Counted from the first letter of the stretch, positions 17,835 to 27,474 are shown. The stretch: 64,000 nucleotides of DNA from Oceanospirillaceae bacterium (GCA_013215375.1 JABSRB010000023.1:1-64000); one strand, 5' to 3'. Numbers and translations are program-made. Notes: generated by a model not told the origin, from the sequence alone.

Positions 17835-19418
17835 ATGTCAGGATTTAATCTTCAAAGTTTAAGCGAATTTACCGCGGCTGTGATGCAGTTGATATCATTT
17901 ATATTTGTGGTATTAATTTTTGTAGCCATTATTGTACTGATTTATTTCTATATCGCGGATGTTACCCAAACTAAACAAGCTATTAGGCGAAATTATCCTG
18001 TTATTGGGCGCTTCCGCTATTTCTTCGAGCATATAGGTGAGTTTTTTCGTCAGTACTTTTTTGCCTTAGATAGAGAGGAGCTTCCCTTTAACCGCGCACA
18101 GCGCGCTTGGGTTTACCGTGCAGCCAAAAATGTAGATGCTACAGTGGCTTTTGGTTCTACCAGACCTCTCAATCAACCGGGTGATATCTTATTTTTAAAC
18201 TGCCTGTTTCCCACTTTAACTGAGGATGCCATTCCTGCGAAAGATGTGACCATTGGTCAAGGTGCTGCCAGGGACCCCTATACCACCTCGTCGCTGTTCA
18301 ATATCTCTGGAATGAGTTTTGGCGCACTCTCTATCCCCGCTATCCGCGCGCTCTCTATCGGTGCTAAAAAAGCAGGAATTTGGCTTAATACCGGAGAGGG
18401 GGCGCTCTCAGAGTTTCATCTGGAAGGTGGTTGTGACATCGTTTTTCAAATAGGCACCGCCAAATATGGCGTCAGGGATGATAAAGGCGCGCTGTGCGAT
18501 ATTAAACTTGCTGCAGTCGCTGCGCACCCTCAAGTAAAAATGTTTGAAATTAAGATGAGCCAGGGAGCGAAACCTGGAAAGGGCGGCATATTACCCGGAG
18601 AAAAGGTGACCGCTATTATTGCCAAAACCCGGAATATACCAGAAGGTGTGGCTTCTATTAGCCCCAATGGGCATCCAGAAATTAGTAGCATCGAAGACCT
18701 GTTAGACATGATTCATCGGGTGCGGGAAGTGACCGGTAAACCGGTAGGTTTTAAAGTGGTGATAGGGACTAGTGGCTGGTTAGATGATCTGTGCAAAGCT
18801 ATACATCAGCGCGGTATCAAAAGTGCGCCAGATTTTATTACCATTGATAGTGCCGATGGCGGTACGGGGGCTGCACCACAATCGCTGATTGATTTTATGG
18901 GGCAGCCTATTAAGCGCTCGCTACCTTTAGTTGTCGATAAATTAATGGATTACAATCTGCGTGGTAGGATTAAAATTATTTGCTCGGGCAAGTTGATCAA
19001 TCCTTCAGATGTCGCCTGGGCGCTGTGTATGGGGGCTGATTTTGTCACATCGGCACGTGGCTTTATGTTTGCCTTAGGTTGTATTCAAGCGTTGCAGTGC
19101 AATAAAAATACTTGCCCAACAGGTATTACGACACACAATGAAGATTTGCAAAAAGGTTTAGATGTCGCTGATAAAAGTGAGCGTGTTTACCAATTTGCTA
19201 GTAAATTGATGTATGAAGTGGGGATGATTGCTCACTCTTGTGGCGTGACAGAAGCACGTCAGCTTAGTCGTGAGTATACACAAATCATTAATGAGCAAGG
19301 TATACCAATGGATATGTTAGACCTGTATCCGATACATCAACCTATCGCTGAATATGCCCAGATTAAATATGACTTAGGTAAGGATGTGTCCCTCGAGCAT
19401 GGAGGGGGTGAATCCTAA
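17835..19418 (+). CDS. FMN-binding glutamate synthase family protein, membrane-anchored
   Basis: The protein has one N-terminal membrane helix (about residues 14-38 from this start) and then a glutamate-synthase central/FMN barrel domain. Recognisable parts are 'NISGMSFGALS', 'NTGEGALSEFH', 'SIDSADGGTGAAPQ'-like phosphate-binding loop (here 'TIDSADGGTGAAP') and the cysteine cluster 'LQCNKNTCPTG', which in GltB binds a 3Fe-4S cluster. It lacks the amidotransferase domain, so it is not a classical glutamate synthase; the reaction is unknown. ATG 17835 is preferred because AAGGA stands 7 bases upstream; in-frame ATGs at 17787 and 17829 lack this. It is 527 residues long. Confidence 0.85.
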   Translation: MSGFNLQSLSEFTAAVMQLISFIFVVLIFVAIIVLIYFYIADVTQTKQAIRRNYPVIGRFRYFFEHIGEFFRQYFFALDREELPFNRAQRAWVYRAAKNVDATVAFGSTRPLNQPGDILFLNCLFPTLTEDAIPAKDVTIGQGAARDPYTTSSLFNISGMSFGALSIPAIRALSIGAKKAGIWLNTGEGALSEFHLEGGCDIVFQIGTAKYGVRDDKGALCDIKLAAVAAHPQVKMFEIKMSQGAKPGKGGILPGEKVTAIIAKTRNIPEGVASISPNGHPEISSIEDLLDMIHRVREVTGKPVGFKVVIGTSGWLDDLCKAIHQRGIKSAPDFITIDSADGGTGAAPQSLIDFMGQPIKRSLPLVVDKLMDYNLRGRIKIICSGKLINPSDVAWALCMGADFVTSARGFMFALGCIQALQCNKNTCPTGITTHNEDLQKGLDVADKSERVYQFASKLMYEVGMIAHSCGVTEARQLSREYTQIINEQGIPMDMLDLYPIHQPIAEYAQIKYDLGKDVSLEHGGGES

Positions 19419-19445
19419 ATTCGGCAGTTAAATCACCAATCTAAG

Positions 19446-20090
19446 TTAATCTATACCCGTGATTTTGTGAGTTTGTAAACTCAAGCTCCACTGCGGGTGT
19501 GCTAGGCAGTAGCTAATGGCCTGCTGCGTATAATTTTGACTGCTCTCACCCATAGGTTGTAGATAAAAATTCTCAAAATCTAGATGGGTGAACGAAGCGG
19601 GGGGCGCTAGCGCTTGCGGGTAGACTAATTTTAATTCTTGCCCACTGGTAATAACTACTTTGGCATCTGCCTTAGGACTTACGCAAATCCAGTCGATACC
19701 TTGAGGTAGTTTTTTGGTGCCATTAGTTTCAATGGCGATTTCAAAACCGAGTTCCTTCAATGCATTAATGAGCGCTTCATCTAACTGTAGTGCAGGTTCA
19801 CCGCCGGTAAAAATTACATAGGGGGTGCCGAGGACTTTATTACCGACAATCAGTTGTGGCCAGAAGCTGGCTAGATTGTTGGCAAGTTCAGCTGCTGTGC
19901 GAAATTCCCCACCGTTTTGACCGTCGGTACCTATAAAATCTGTATCACAAAAATCACAGACAGATTTAGCGCGATCTTGTTCTCGGCCATTCCATAAGTT
20001 GCAGCCAGTGAAACGGCAAAATATAGCGGGGCGTCCCGCGTGGGCGCCTTCACCTTGGAGTGAGTAGAAAATTTCTTTGACTTTATACAT
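19446..20090 (-). CDS. queE: 7-carboxy-7-deazaguanine synthase QueE
   Basis: QueE is a radical-SAM enzyme that converts 6-carboxytetrahydropterin to 7-carboxy-7-deazaguanine in queuosine synthesis. The 214-residue product binds its 4Fe-4S cluster with a CX14CX2C arrangement ('GCNLWNGREQDRAKSVCDFC') rather than the usual CX3CX2C; this is the known Burkholderia-type variant. 'FTGGEPALQL' is the SAM-binding GGE motif. No other queuosine gene lies in the window. It is convergent with the glutamate-synthase-like gene. Confidence 0.93.
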   Translation of the reverse strand: MYKVKEIFYSLQGEGAHAGRPAIFCRFTGCNLWNGREQDRAKSVCDFCDTDFIGTDGQNGGEFRTAAELANNLASFWPQLIVGNKVLGTPYVIFTGGEPALQLDEALINALKELGFEIAIETNGTKKLPQGIDWICVSPKADAKVVITSGQELKLVYPQALAPPASFTHLDFENFYLQPMGESSQNYTQQAISYCLAHPQWSLSLQTHKITGID

Positions 20091-20196
20091 AGCAGAATCG
20101 TGTCTAAATAGAATATTTTAGCTAAAAGCAGAGCCTTTAGCTAGGCTGTTGAATTTGGCTTTCGTTAAAGAGCTTGATCAATTATAGTGCATTGAT

Positions 20197-21105
20197 TTAG
20201 CGCTTAACTTCACCGCCGAATGCTTCAAGTAATTGCGGCAATAAACGATTGAGTTCTAGGGTTAGTCTAGAAGTATCTGAATCTAGTCTCATCAGTGGGT
20301 CTTCTGAGTTTTCTTCGTTTAATTCAGTGGAGAGTTGCTCGCTGGGCTTAAAGCGTTTAATCGAAAGATCTTCGTGCAGTATAAAGCTTAAAGTCTCATC
20401 CCATTCTAGGGCGAGTTTACTCACTTGTTTACCACTATCTAAATGCATGGTGATTTCATCACATTGCAACTCTTGTCCCTTTACTTTAATGGTAGCGCCT
20501 TCACCAGATTGATCTTTTAACTCACATTCTTGTAGGCATTTAAAGGCGGGTACTAGATTCTCTTGCATTAGCCATTGAGACATCATCACACCGGGTGAAT
20601 GGTTTACATCAGGGAGCTTAACAGGCAGCGTATCTAAGCTGTTACGCAATAGGTTAAGCAGCTCTTCCGCTTTCGTGTAGCTGGAGCTATCAACGGCGAT
20701 AAATCCATGCTGAGGCACGATTAAGGCGCTCGTTTGGCTGTATTTGCTAAAGGCGCGAGGCAGTAAGTCCAGCACTATCTCATCCTTAAGAGAGAGCTTC
20801 TCTTTGCGATACATTTTGCGACCTTCTTGCTTTTCAATAATGGTCACTTTGTCTTTAAGCTGCTGGTTAACAACGGAGCTTGGGACGAGTTTATCTTCCT
20901 TTTGCGCGGTAATTAAAAAGGCGCCAGTGCTGGTAAAGACATTAGATTCAAGCATGTTAGGATGCGGTGCACACCAACCGTAGCGTGATAATTCCTGTGA
21001 TTTACAGGGGGTAAATAGGTGTTCTTGAAAAGCTTCTTCTAATTGGCTAGCACTGTAGTTAACTTTTTCAGTGAAACGATAAAAAATAATATTTTTAAAC
21101 CACAT
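20197..21105 (-). CDS. rdgC: Recombination-associated protein RdgC
   Basis: RdgC forms a DNA-encircling dimeric ring and restrains RecA. The 302-residue product has the family start 'MWFKNIIFYRF', 'RYGWCAPHP' near residue 40 and 'GFIAVDSSSYTKAEELL' mid-protein, with normal length. It seems to be transcribed on its own; queE starts about 105 bases downstream on the same strand. Confidence 0.95.
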   Translation of the reverse strand: MWFKNIIFYRFTEKVNYSASQLEEAFQEHLFTPCKSQELSRYGWCAPHPNMLESNVFTSTGAFLITAQKEDKLVPSSVVNQQLKDKVTIIEKQEGRKMYRKEKLSLKDEIVLDLLPRAFSKYSQTSALIVPQHGFIAVDSSSYTKAEELLNLLRNSLDTLPVKLPDVNHSPGVMMSQWLMQENLVPAFKCLQECELKDQSGEGATIKVKGQELQCDEITMHLDSGKQVSKLALEWDETLSFILHEDLSIKRFKPSEQLSTELNEENSEDPLMRLDSDTSRLTLELNRLLPQLLEAFGGEVKR

Positions 21106-21261
21106 GTGCGATTAATCCTTAATATATTGGCCGAAGCGATACTGTTAGTCAGGTGTAAATGATGCCTGGCTACTTTTGAAATAAATGGTCGACTATTGTA
21201 TTGATTTTTTAATCCAGTAACGAGTAATAATTTGATAATTTGCAGGACGGTGCATTATTTA

Positions 21262-22002
21262 TTATTTATTTTTGGAAATAATGAGTCTGGCAATGATTGC
21301 CGAGTTGCGACTGGCATTGATTAAAAATGAGCTAAAGTCCTGACTTATACTGTCATCTGAGTGTAGTTCATCAGAGATGGTCTTAGTGATTAGAAAAGCA
21401 ATATTGTATTGATTGGCGATGACAGCGATAGCAGAGGCTTCCATGTCGACAATCAAAGCGCCTTGACACTGCTTATGAATGGCGTGTTTGCGCTGGGCTG
21501 TGCCCACAAATTCACTGCCAGAGGCTGATATTCCCTCGATGATATTAATGGATGGATGATGCAATGAGGAGAGTTGCAGCGGACTTATCTTAGATTGTAT
21601 AACCGGATCGTAGTTGCTCGCCTGCTCGGGATCTAATATTAAATCTCCCGGCTTCATTAAATAGTTACCACGCTCTAAAGAGGAGAAGTAGTCATGCTGA
21701 ATGACTCTATCGGAAATGACCATGTCTCCGATTTTTAAACGCGATTGTAAGGCGCCACCGACACCGATCAAAATAATTTGATCTATTGATATTCTCTCTA
21801 AAATAAAGGCAAGTTTTACCCCCGCATTAACATTGCCCATCCCAGACTGACTAACGTAAATATCTAAGCTCCCTTCACGGTATTGCTCAACTTCAAGGTT
21901 GAGTGTGCTGTTAATTGAGTGCCGCTTGATCATGATGCTTAAGATTTCTGTCAGGGACTGCTTTTCCTCTGCAAGAGCGCATATAAATAGAATGCTTGCC
22001 AT
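21262..22002 (-). CDS. MTA/SAH nucleosidase-like protein, second paralogue
   Basis: The product (246 residues from ATG 22002) is a nucleoside phosphorylase/MtnN-superfamily protein. It has 'QSGMGNVNAGVKLAFIL', the 'GVGGALQSRLKIGDMVIS' loop, 'GISASGSEFVG', 'IVDMEASAIAVIA' (ribose-binding Glu) and 'TISDE' (catalytic Asp). It differs strongly from the MtnN at 13454, so a distinct nucleoside substrate is possible. It starts 12 bases after the SafE-like gene and closes the cco maturation cluster. Longer in-frame starts overlap that gene and are rejected. Confidence 0.8.
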   Translation of the reverse strand: MASILFICALAEEKQSLTEILSIMIKRHSINSTLNLEVEQYREGSLDIYVSQSGMGNVNAGVKLAFILERISIDQIILIGVGGALQSRLKIGDMVISDRVIQHDYFSSLERGNYLMKPGDLILDPEQASNYDPVIQSKISPLQLSSLHHPSINIIEGISASGSEFVGTAQRKHAIHKQCQGALIVDMEASAIAVIANQYNIAFLITKTISDELHSDDSISQDFSSFLINASRNSAIIARLIISKNK

Positions 22003-22013
22003 GTGGTTGCCTT

Positions 22014-22676
22014 TTAAAAAACGAAGAGTGAGTGCCAGGGAATATTGTAGAACCCAAAGCCAATAATGAAACTGCCGCAAATCTGTTGGGAGTAACGCTT
22101 GCTTAATAGTAACTGGAATTGTTTAGCTAATAAGCTGGTGGTCATCATTGCGGGCAGGGTGCCTAGACCAAAAAACAACATCAATAATGCACTGCTTGAG
22201 CTTGAATTAGCCGCACTGCTCCATATGAGAGTGCTATAGATTAAGCCGCAGGGGAGCCAGCCCCAGCATATGCCCAGCAGTAGAGCTTTAGGGGCGCTAG
22301 TCACAGGTAGTAGTTTGCTGGCGAGCGGTCTAATGAGGCTCCAAAGGGAAGCGCCTAGGCGTTCTATTTTTGTTAATCCACGCCACCAATTAGCGACGTA
22401 TAAACCCATGGCAATTAACATAAAAGCGGCAAAGGTTCGCAGCGCAATTTGCAGGGATCCATAGCGAAGTAAAAAATCTAGCGAGCCTAAAACGGCACCT
22501 GCTGCACTATAACTGCCGATGCGTCCTAAGTTATAGAGCCAGAGGTAGGCTGTGGAGTTTACTTTTTGTCCTAAGGCGATTGAAGATGCTATGCCTCCGC
22601 ACATACCAATACAGTGCGCGCTGCCGAGTAATCCCAATAAAAATGCAGTTCCAAGGGAGAGATTATCTAACATCAT
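22014..22676 (-). CDS. SafE/TauE-type membrane protein of the cbb3 cluster
   Basis: This is a six-helix inner-membrane protein of the 'sulfite exporter TauE/SafE' (UreH-like) class, about 220 residues. The first helix contains 'GLLGSAHCIGMCGGIAS', the family's conserved C-x3-C motif that may handle metal or thiols. It commonly follows ccoS in gammaproteobacteria and is thought to help copper supply or assembly of cbb3 oxidase; that role is inferred from context. ATG 22676 overlaps the end of ccoS by 14 bases; longer in-frame starts run deep into ccoS. Confidence 0.82.
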   Translation of the reverse strand: MMLDNLSLGTAFLLGLLGSAHCIGMCGGIASSIALGQKVNSTAYLWLYNLGRIGSYSAAGAVLGSLDFLLRYGSLQIALRTFAAFMLIAMGLYVANWWRGLTKIERLGASLWSLIRPLASKLLPVTSAPKALLLGICWGWLPCGLIYSTLIWSSAANSSSSSALLMLFFGLGTLPAMMTTSLLAKQFQLLLSKRYSQQICGSFIIGFGFYNIPWHSLFVF

Positions 22677-22878
22677 CACTATTGTGGTTAGGCATTGGAG
22701 TTGGCTTGTTTTGTTTAGACTCCTCGGGGATGAGGTCGTCGTCGTCGTCAAACAGAATATGATGCGCTGGAGATTCTAAATCGTCATATTGACCACTATT
22801 GACGTTCCAGAAAAAAAAGATAATCGCGGCAAAGAAAATAAAGACCGAAATACCCAGTAGAAAAGGCAAAATTTCCAT
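22663..22878 (-). CDS. ccoS: cbb3 oxidase assembly protein CcoS
   Basis: CcoS is a small single-helix membrane protein needed for cofactor insertion into cbb3 oxidase. The 71-residue product has one N-terminal helix ending in 'FFFWNVNSGQYDDLESPAH', where the 'W.v.sGQfdDle.p' pattern marks the family. A run of Asp follows and extends the tail. It starts 3 bases after ccoI, so the two are translationally linked. Confidence 0.93.
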   Translation of the reverse strand: MEILPFLLGISVFIFFAAIIFFFWNVNSGQYDDLESPAHHILFDDDDDLIPEESKQNKPTPMPNHNSDDVR

Positions 22879-22881
22879 AGA

Positions 22882-25365
22882 TTACTCACTTTTCCTGCTT
22901 AATTTAACAGGCTTATTGGTCTGGTTGGGTAGGGCTTTGGAGCTGGATAGGCGCAGTGCATTAGTGACCACAAACAGAGAGCTAAGTGACATGCCAATAG
23001 CGGCGGCATAAGGGGGGACTAGACCAAAGGCAGCGAGCGGCAGGGCCAGCATATTATAGCTAAATGCCCAGCCAATATTTTGCATGATGACGCGGCGTGT
23101 TTTCTTTGCCAGTATTAAACTATCAATAATAACGCCAAGTTTAGCGTTAGTTAATACCGCATCCGCATGTGTTTTGGCGAGATCGGAGGCGCTGCCCATG
23201 GCAATTGATGTCTGAGTACCCGCCAGTACCGGCAAATCGTTAATGCCGTCGCCAATCATTACCACGTTAGCGCCAGTGCTCTGCAGTTGATTGATATAGG
23301 CAATTTTATCGGATGGGCTGGCATCTGCTGATACATGGTCAATGCCTAGTTCAGTGGCAATCTTTTTAGCATTTTCAGCGCTGTCGCCGGTGAGCATATG
23401 TACTTTTATATGCTGTTTTTTGAGTTGTTCAATACAGTATTTACTGTCATCTCGTAAGGTATCGCTAATGGCGAACCATGCAATGATGTTAGTGTCATCA
23501 CAAAGTAATAGCCAGTGACCTGGATCGGTGGGCGCTTGGGCATCGGTGCTGCTTTTTAATAACTCTCTGGAATAAATTGGCTTGCCCAAACGATAGGTGG
23601 TATTTGCCACGACCCCTTGAATTCCCTGTCCAAGAGTGACTTCAATGTTACTGGCGCTGTGTTGGTAAAAGGGCTTGAATGCTCGTGCAATAGGGTGTTC
23701 TGAATGAGTTTCTAAAGCGGCTGCAATTTGCAATGCCTGTTGCTCGTCAAAGCTCCCTTGAATATTATCAATGGTTAAATTGCCGCGGGTTAGAGTGCCG
23801 GTTTTATCAAATACAAAATCAGTGGCACAAGCCAGGCTCTCTAAAACATGCGAGCGAGTCAATAATAGGCCGCGCTGTCGCAGATTACCGGTAGCACTGG
23901 TGAGGGCGGTAGGTGTCGCTAGAGAAAGGGCACAAGGGCAAGTAACAACGAGTACTGATAGGGTGATCCAAAAGGCTTGTGATGAATCGATGTACCACCA
24001 ACTTAACGCTACTACTAACGAGCAAATAAGTACGCTAGCAACGAAGTAGCTGGCAATTTTGTCGGCAATTTTAGCGATCTTAGGTTTATCTTCCCCCGCT
24101 CTTTCAAGCAGGCGAATAATGGCTGACAACTGAGTTTGAGCGCCGACTTTTTCGATCTTGACCTGTATCGGGTTTTCGACATTTAAAGTGCCTCCGATGA
24201 CCTGTTGGCCAATGCTACGCTGTTTTGGAAGATATTCTCCGGTCAAGGCGGATTCGTCAATGCTCGAAAAACCGCTACATATAACCCCGTCGGCGGGAAT
24301 GCTCTGGCCTGGTTTTACCAATAGTGTGTCGCCCACACTTATATCTGAGACAGTAATTAGTTGTTCAAATTGCACACCATCTTTATCTACTATTTTAATG
24401 GCGCCTTGTGGAAGCAGGTTTTGTAATGCATTACCGGCACGTCCTGTACGGTGGCGTGCCTGCATCTCTAAGTAACGGCCAAACAGTAAAAAGAAGGTAA
24501 ACATTGCGACAGAATCAAAGTAAATCTCACCGCTGGAAAAAACAGTCGCCCAGCTGCTGGCAAGGTAGGCGCTACCAATAGCGATAGAAACCGGAACATC
24601 CATGCTTAAATGCCGGGCTTTTAAATCCCTAAATGCTGCTAGGAAGAATGGCTGGGCAGCATAAAAGACGATAGGAGTGCAAATAATGAAACTGACCCAG
24701 CGCAACCAGTTTTCTATTTTTGGCTCAATACCACTGTGGTTGCCAAAATAAAGGGATACGGCTAGGGCTAACACTTGCATCATACCCACACCTGCTATAC
24801 CTAAGCGACGCATGGACCTTTTTTGCTCTTTAGCAAGTAGCTGTTCTTCAACATCTGGGCGGTAGGGGTGACCTTGGTAGCCGATATGATGAATGCAGGC
24901 CAATATAGCGCTAAGTTCAATCTGTTGACTATGCCAGGTGATTTGGGCGCGATGGTTAGTCATGTTAATAGTGGCTTTGATCACGCCTACTTGTTGTTGC
25001 AGGTGGTGTTCTAACAGCCAGATACAAGCGGCACAAGTGATGCCTTCAATCACTAAAGTGGCAGATTTAATGCCTTCATTATCAGTGACAAATTGCAGTT
25101 GAACTTTATCGCTGTTGTAAAGATTGAGCTCTTGGGGCACTAAAGAGGGCCTTTCGCGACTACTATTTTGCGTGGCGCTTTTGATATTACGGTGTTTGTA
25201 ATAATTATTCAGGCCGCTATCAATAATAGTTTGGGCGACAGCAGCGCAGCCAGGGCAGCACATCTGGCGCTCGACACCCTCAATGAAAACTATATGCTGT
25301 GCCTGCTTGGGAATGTCGAGCAGGCAGTGAAAACAGAAATTATCGGCTACTGGTAGGCTGTTCAT
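22882..25365 (-). CDS. ccoI: Copper-exporting P1B-type ATPase CcoI/FixI
   Basis: CcoI is the slow copper-exporting ATPase that supplies copper for assembly of cbb3 oxidase. The 827-residue product starts with a CxxC-type region ('CFHCL', 'CCPGCAAVA'), then a heavy-metal-associated domain with 'ITCAACIW'. It has eight hydrophobic helices, with the metal-site motif 'TCPCALSLATP', the phosphorylation motif 'DKTGTLT' and the hinge 'MIGDGINDLP'. The N-terminal cysteine-rich domain before the HMA is typical of CcoI and not of CopA. It begins one base after ccoH. Confidence 0.96.
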   Translation of the reverse strand: MNSLPVADNFCFHCLLDIPKQAQHIVFIEGVERQMCCPGCAAVAQTIIDSGLNNYYKHRNIKSATQNSSRERPSLVPQELNLYNSDKVQLQFVTDNEGIKSATLVIEGITCAACIWLLEHHLQQQVGVIKATINMTNHRAQITWHSQQIELSAILACIHHIGYQGHPYRPDVEEQLLAKEQKRSMRRLGIAGVGMMQVLALAVSLYFGNHSGIEPKIENWLRWVSFIICTPIVFYAAQPFFLAAFRDLKARHLSMDVPVSIAIGSAYLASSWATVFSSGEIYFDSVAMFTFFLLFGRYLEMQARHRTGRAGNALQNLLPQGAIKIVDKDGVQFEQLITVSDISVGDTLLVKPGQSIPADGVICSGFSSIDESALTGEYLPKQRSIGQQVIGGTLNVENPIQVKIEKVGAQTQLSAIIRLLERAGEDKPKIAKIADKIASYFVASVLICSLVVALSWWYIDSSQAFWITLSVLVVTCPCALSLATPTALTSATGNLRQRGLLLTRSHVLESLACATDFVFDKTGTLTRGNLTIDNIQGSFDEQQALQIAAALETHSEHPIARAFKPFYQHSASNIEVTLGQGIQGVVANTTYRLGKPIYSRELLKSSTDAQAPTDPGHWLLLCDDTNIIAWFAISDTLRDDSKYCIEQLKKQHIKVHMLTGDSAENAKKIATELGIDHVSADASPSDKIAYINQLQSTGANVVMIGDGINDLPVLAGTQTSIAMGSASDLAKTHADAVLTNAKLGVIIDSLILAKKTRRVIMQNIGWAFSYNMLALPLAAFGLVPPYAAAIGMSLSSLFVVTNALRLSSSKALPNQTNKPVKLSRKSE

Positions 25366-25366
25366 A

Positions 25367-25891
25367 TTACTTAGGTTGCTCTGCCTTTAATATGACAGTG
25401 AAATTTTCATAGGGTGGGGTAATACTGGCCGTTATTCGCCAGTTGTTATCCGCTGGAGATAACATCAAATAGCGTTTTCCAATGATGGGAGCATTGAGAG
25501 AGCCTATGTAGAACGGTTGGCCCGCGACTTGTTTTAGCAGAATTTGCGAATCGTATTTTTGGTGGGTTGGCGATACGAAATCGGCGTTTAGTCTTTTGGG
25601 TAGTAGCGTAAAATCGCCGCTCAATTTAACGGTTAAGTCACCGGTTATGATGTCCATTTTTAGTTCTGCGCTGATCGCTTTGTCCCAGGCCTGTTGTTGT
25701 TTCTTGGGATCGCTGTAATAGCCTCTGGCCATGCGGTAGTATTCGTCTTTGACAATACCGTCAGATGATACAATTGAAACCACTAAAAACGTAGTACCCG
25801 CAATCACTGTGGCAACGAGGGGAATCATTGCTAACAGTAGCCAAGGTTGCTTGTACCAGGGGTCAGCAGCGTACTCTTGTTCAGTTTTCAT
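25367..25891 (-). CDS. ccoH: cbb3 oxidase assembly protein CcoH/FixH
   Basis: FixH/CcoH is a single-helix protein that interacts with CcoN and CcoI during oxidase assembly. The product (174 residues from ATG 25891) has 'PWYKQPWLLLAMIPL' leading into one membrane helix, then 'DEYYRMARGYYSDPKK' and a periplasmic beta-rich domain. The TTG five codons upstream is a less likely start. It lies between ccoG and ccoI in the usual order. Confidence 0.88.
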   Translation of the reverse strand: MKTEQEYAADPWYKQPWLLLAMIPLVATVIAGTTFLVVSIVSSDGIVKDEYYRMARGYYSDPKKQQQAWDKAISAELKMDIITGDLTVKLSGDFTLLPKRLNADFVSPTHQKYDSQILLKQVAGQPFYIGSLNAPIIGKRYLMLSPADNNWRITASITPPYENFTVILKAEQPK

Positions 25892-26018
25892 AGGTGTCTT
25901 ATTCAATGATTGAGGAGGCGGCTATCTTAGCAAAACTAAAGCTAATCTGCGATACATAGAGCAGCGACAACGCCTAATAAATATAGGCGCTTAGTCGTTG
26001 CAAAATAAGTGTTTAACT

Positions 26019-27431
26019 CTAAAAAGCCGGTGCTATAAAACGGCTCTCAATTTCCGATTGAATCTGCGGTGCTGAAATTGCCATGACTTTGATTAGAATA
26101 TTGGTATTTCGTTTACTGATTTCATCGGTGCTGGCCTGTATTTGAATGGGGTAGTCTATTAGTTTACCGGCTTTCACGGCTAAGGTTGGATGAGTGATGA
26201 GTTTTATCCCCTCAATACCCGAGACTGAAATTGTGTAGACCAAGTCCATATTGCTTTTGTTGGCTACTTTGAGTGTGTATATATTTTCGATAATTTGATC
26301 ACTCACTTCAATAAATAGCTGGTTTCTATCTCTGTGTACATCTACTTCAATAGGTATACGCTCAAAAATGATATAGCCAAAATAGCCGATCATAGCGGTA
26401 ACGATAATAGTATAAGCCATTAATTTTGGGCGAATTATTTTTGTCTCACCACCATTTAACTGGTTTTCAGTGGTGTATTTTATTAATCCTTTGTCATAGC
26501 CAATTCGGGTCATAATATCGTCACAAGCATCCACGCAGGCGCCGCAGGCGACACATTCAATCTGTAAGCCGTCGCGAATATCTATCCCTGTTGGGCAGAC
26601 GTTAACACAGTGATAGCAGTCAATACAATCACCTAATCCCGCCGCTTTTTGATCTGTTTTACGACTGCGCTTGCCTCTGTTTTCGCCACGTTTTTCATCA
26701 TAGGAGATGATCAGCGTGTCTGAGTCGAACATCACGGATTGGAAGCGCGCGTAGGGGCACATATAGATGCATACTTGTTCACGTAACCAGCCAGCATTGC
26801 CGTAAGTGGCAACCGCAATGAAACCTATCCACCAAAACTCCCAAGGGCCTAGATCAAAGTTTAAAAAACTCGGTGTTAGTTCCCTTATAGGGGTGAAGTA
26901 GCCAACAAACGCCAGCGCTGTTGATAGCGCGAGTAAAAACCAGATACTATGCTTTGCGGTTTTTCGTAAAAATAGCGCTTTGGTCATTGGTTTTTTGTCT
27001 TGTTTCATACGCTGATTTCTATCGCCTTCAGTAACCCGCTCAGCCCAAATGAATAGCCAAGTCCATACAAACTGAGGGCAGGCGTAGCCGCACCATAAGC
27101 GTCCGGCGAAGACTGTTACAACAAATAAGATAAAGGTTAGTATAATCAGCAGTCCTGAGAGCAGCATGAAGTCTTGTGGCCAAAATGTGGCGTTAAATAC
27201 ATGGAACTGACGGTTGGGCAGATCAAATAATATTGCTTGATGATCGTTCCATTGTAGCCAAGGTGAGCCATAGAACAACACCAGCATCATTGCACCGCTG
27301 ATGATGCGGAAGTTTTTAAAAATCCCCTTATAAAACTTAACGTAAATGTGTTCGCGCTTGGCGTATAAATCGTAAGTTTCTACTTCTTTGGTATTTTTTG
27401 GTGTGATATCGCTAACTGGAATTTTATTCAT
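26019..27431 (-). CDS. ccoG: cbb3 oxidase accessory ferredoxin CcoG/FixG
   Basis: CcoG is a membrane iron-sulfur protein implicated in Cu(II) reduction for cbb3 assembly. The 470-residue product has about five helices, the family motif 'WCGYACPQ..WTWLF' and two 4Fe-4S ferredoxin clusters, 'CIDCYHCVNVCP' and 'CVACGACVDACD', followed by an Ig-like C-terminal domain. ATG 27431 is chosen. An in-frame ATG at 27482 lies inside the MITE-like repeat, and the extra 17 residues look non-native. Confidence 0.95.
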   Translation of the reverse strand: MNKIPVSDITPKNTKEVETYDLYAKREHIYVKFYKGIFKNFRIISGAMMLVLFYGSPWLQWNDHQAILFDLPNRQFHVFNATFWPQDFMLLSGLLIILTFILFVVTVFAGRLWCGYACPQFVWTWLFIWAERVTEGDRNQRMKQDKKPMTKALFLRKTAKHSIWFLLALSTALAFVGYFTPIRELTPSFLNFDLGPWEFWWIGFIAVATYGNAGWLREQVCIYMCPYARFQSVMFDSDTLIISYDEKRGENRGKRSRKTDQKAAGLGDCIDCYHCVNVCPTGIDIRDGLQIECVACGACVDACDDIMTRIGYDKGLIKYTTENQLNGGETKIIRPKLMAYTIIVTAMIGYFGYIIFERIPIEVDVHRDRNQLFIEVSDQIIENIYTLKVANKSNMDLVYTISVSGIEGIKLITHPTLAVKAGKLIDYPIQIQASTDEISKRNTNILIKVMAISAPQIQSEIESRFIAPAF

Positions 27432-27474
27432 GTTGCCGCTCACTGTGTGCCTGTCAAAATCAGTAGATTGAGAT

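Noticed and set aside
22677-22751. Longer start for the SafE-like protein at 22751
   Set aside because: It lies fully within ccoS and adds a non-hydrophobic Thr/Ser-rich leader before the first helix.
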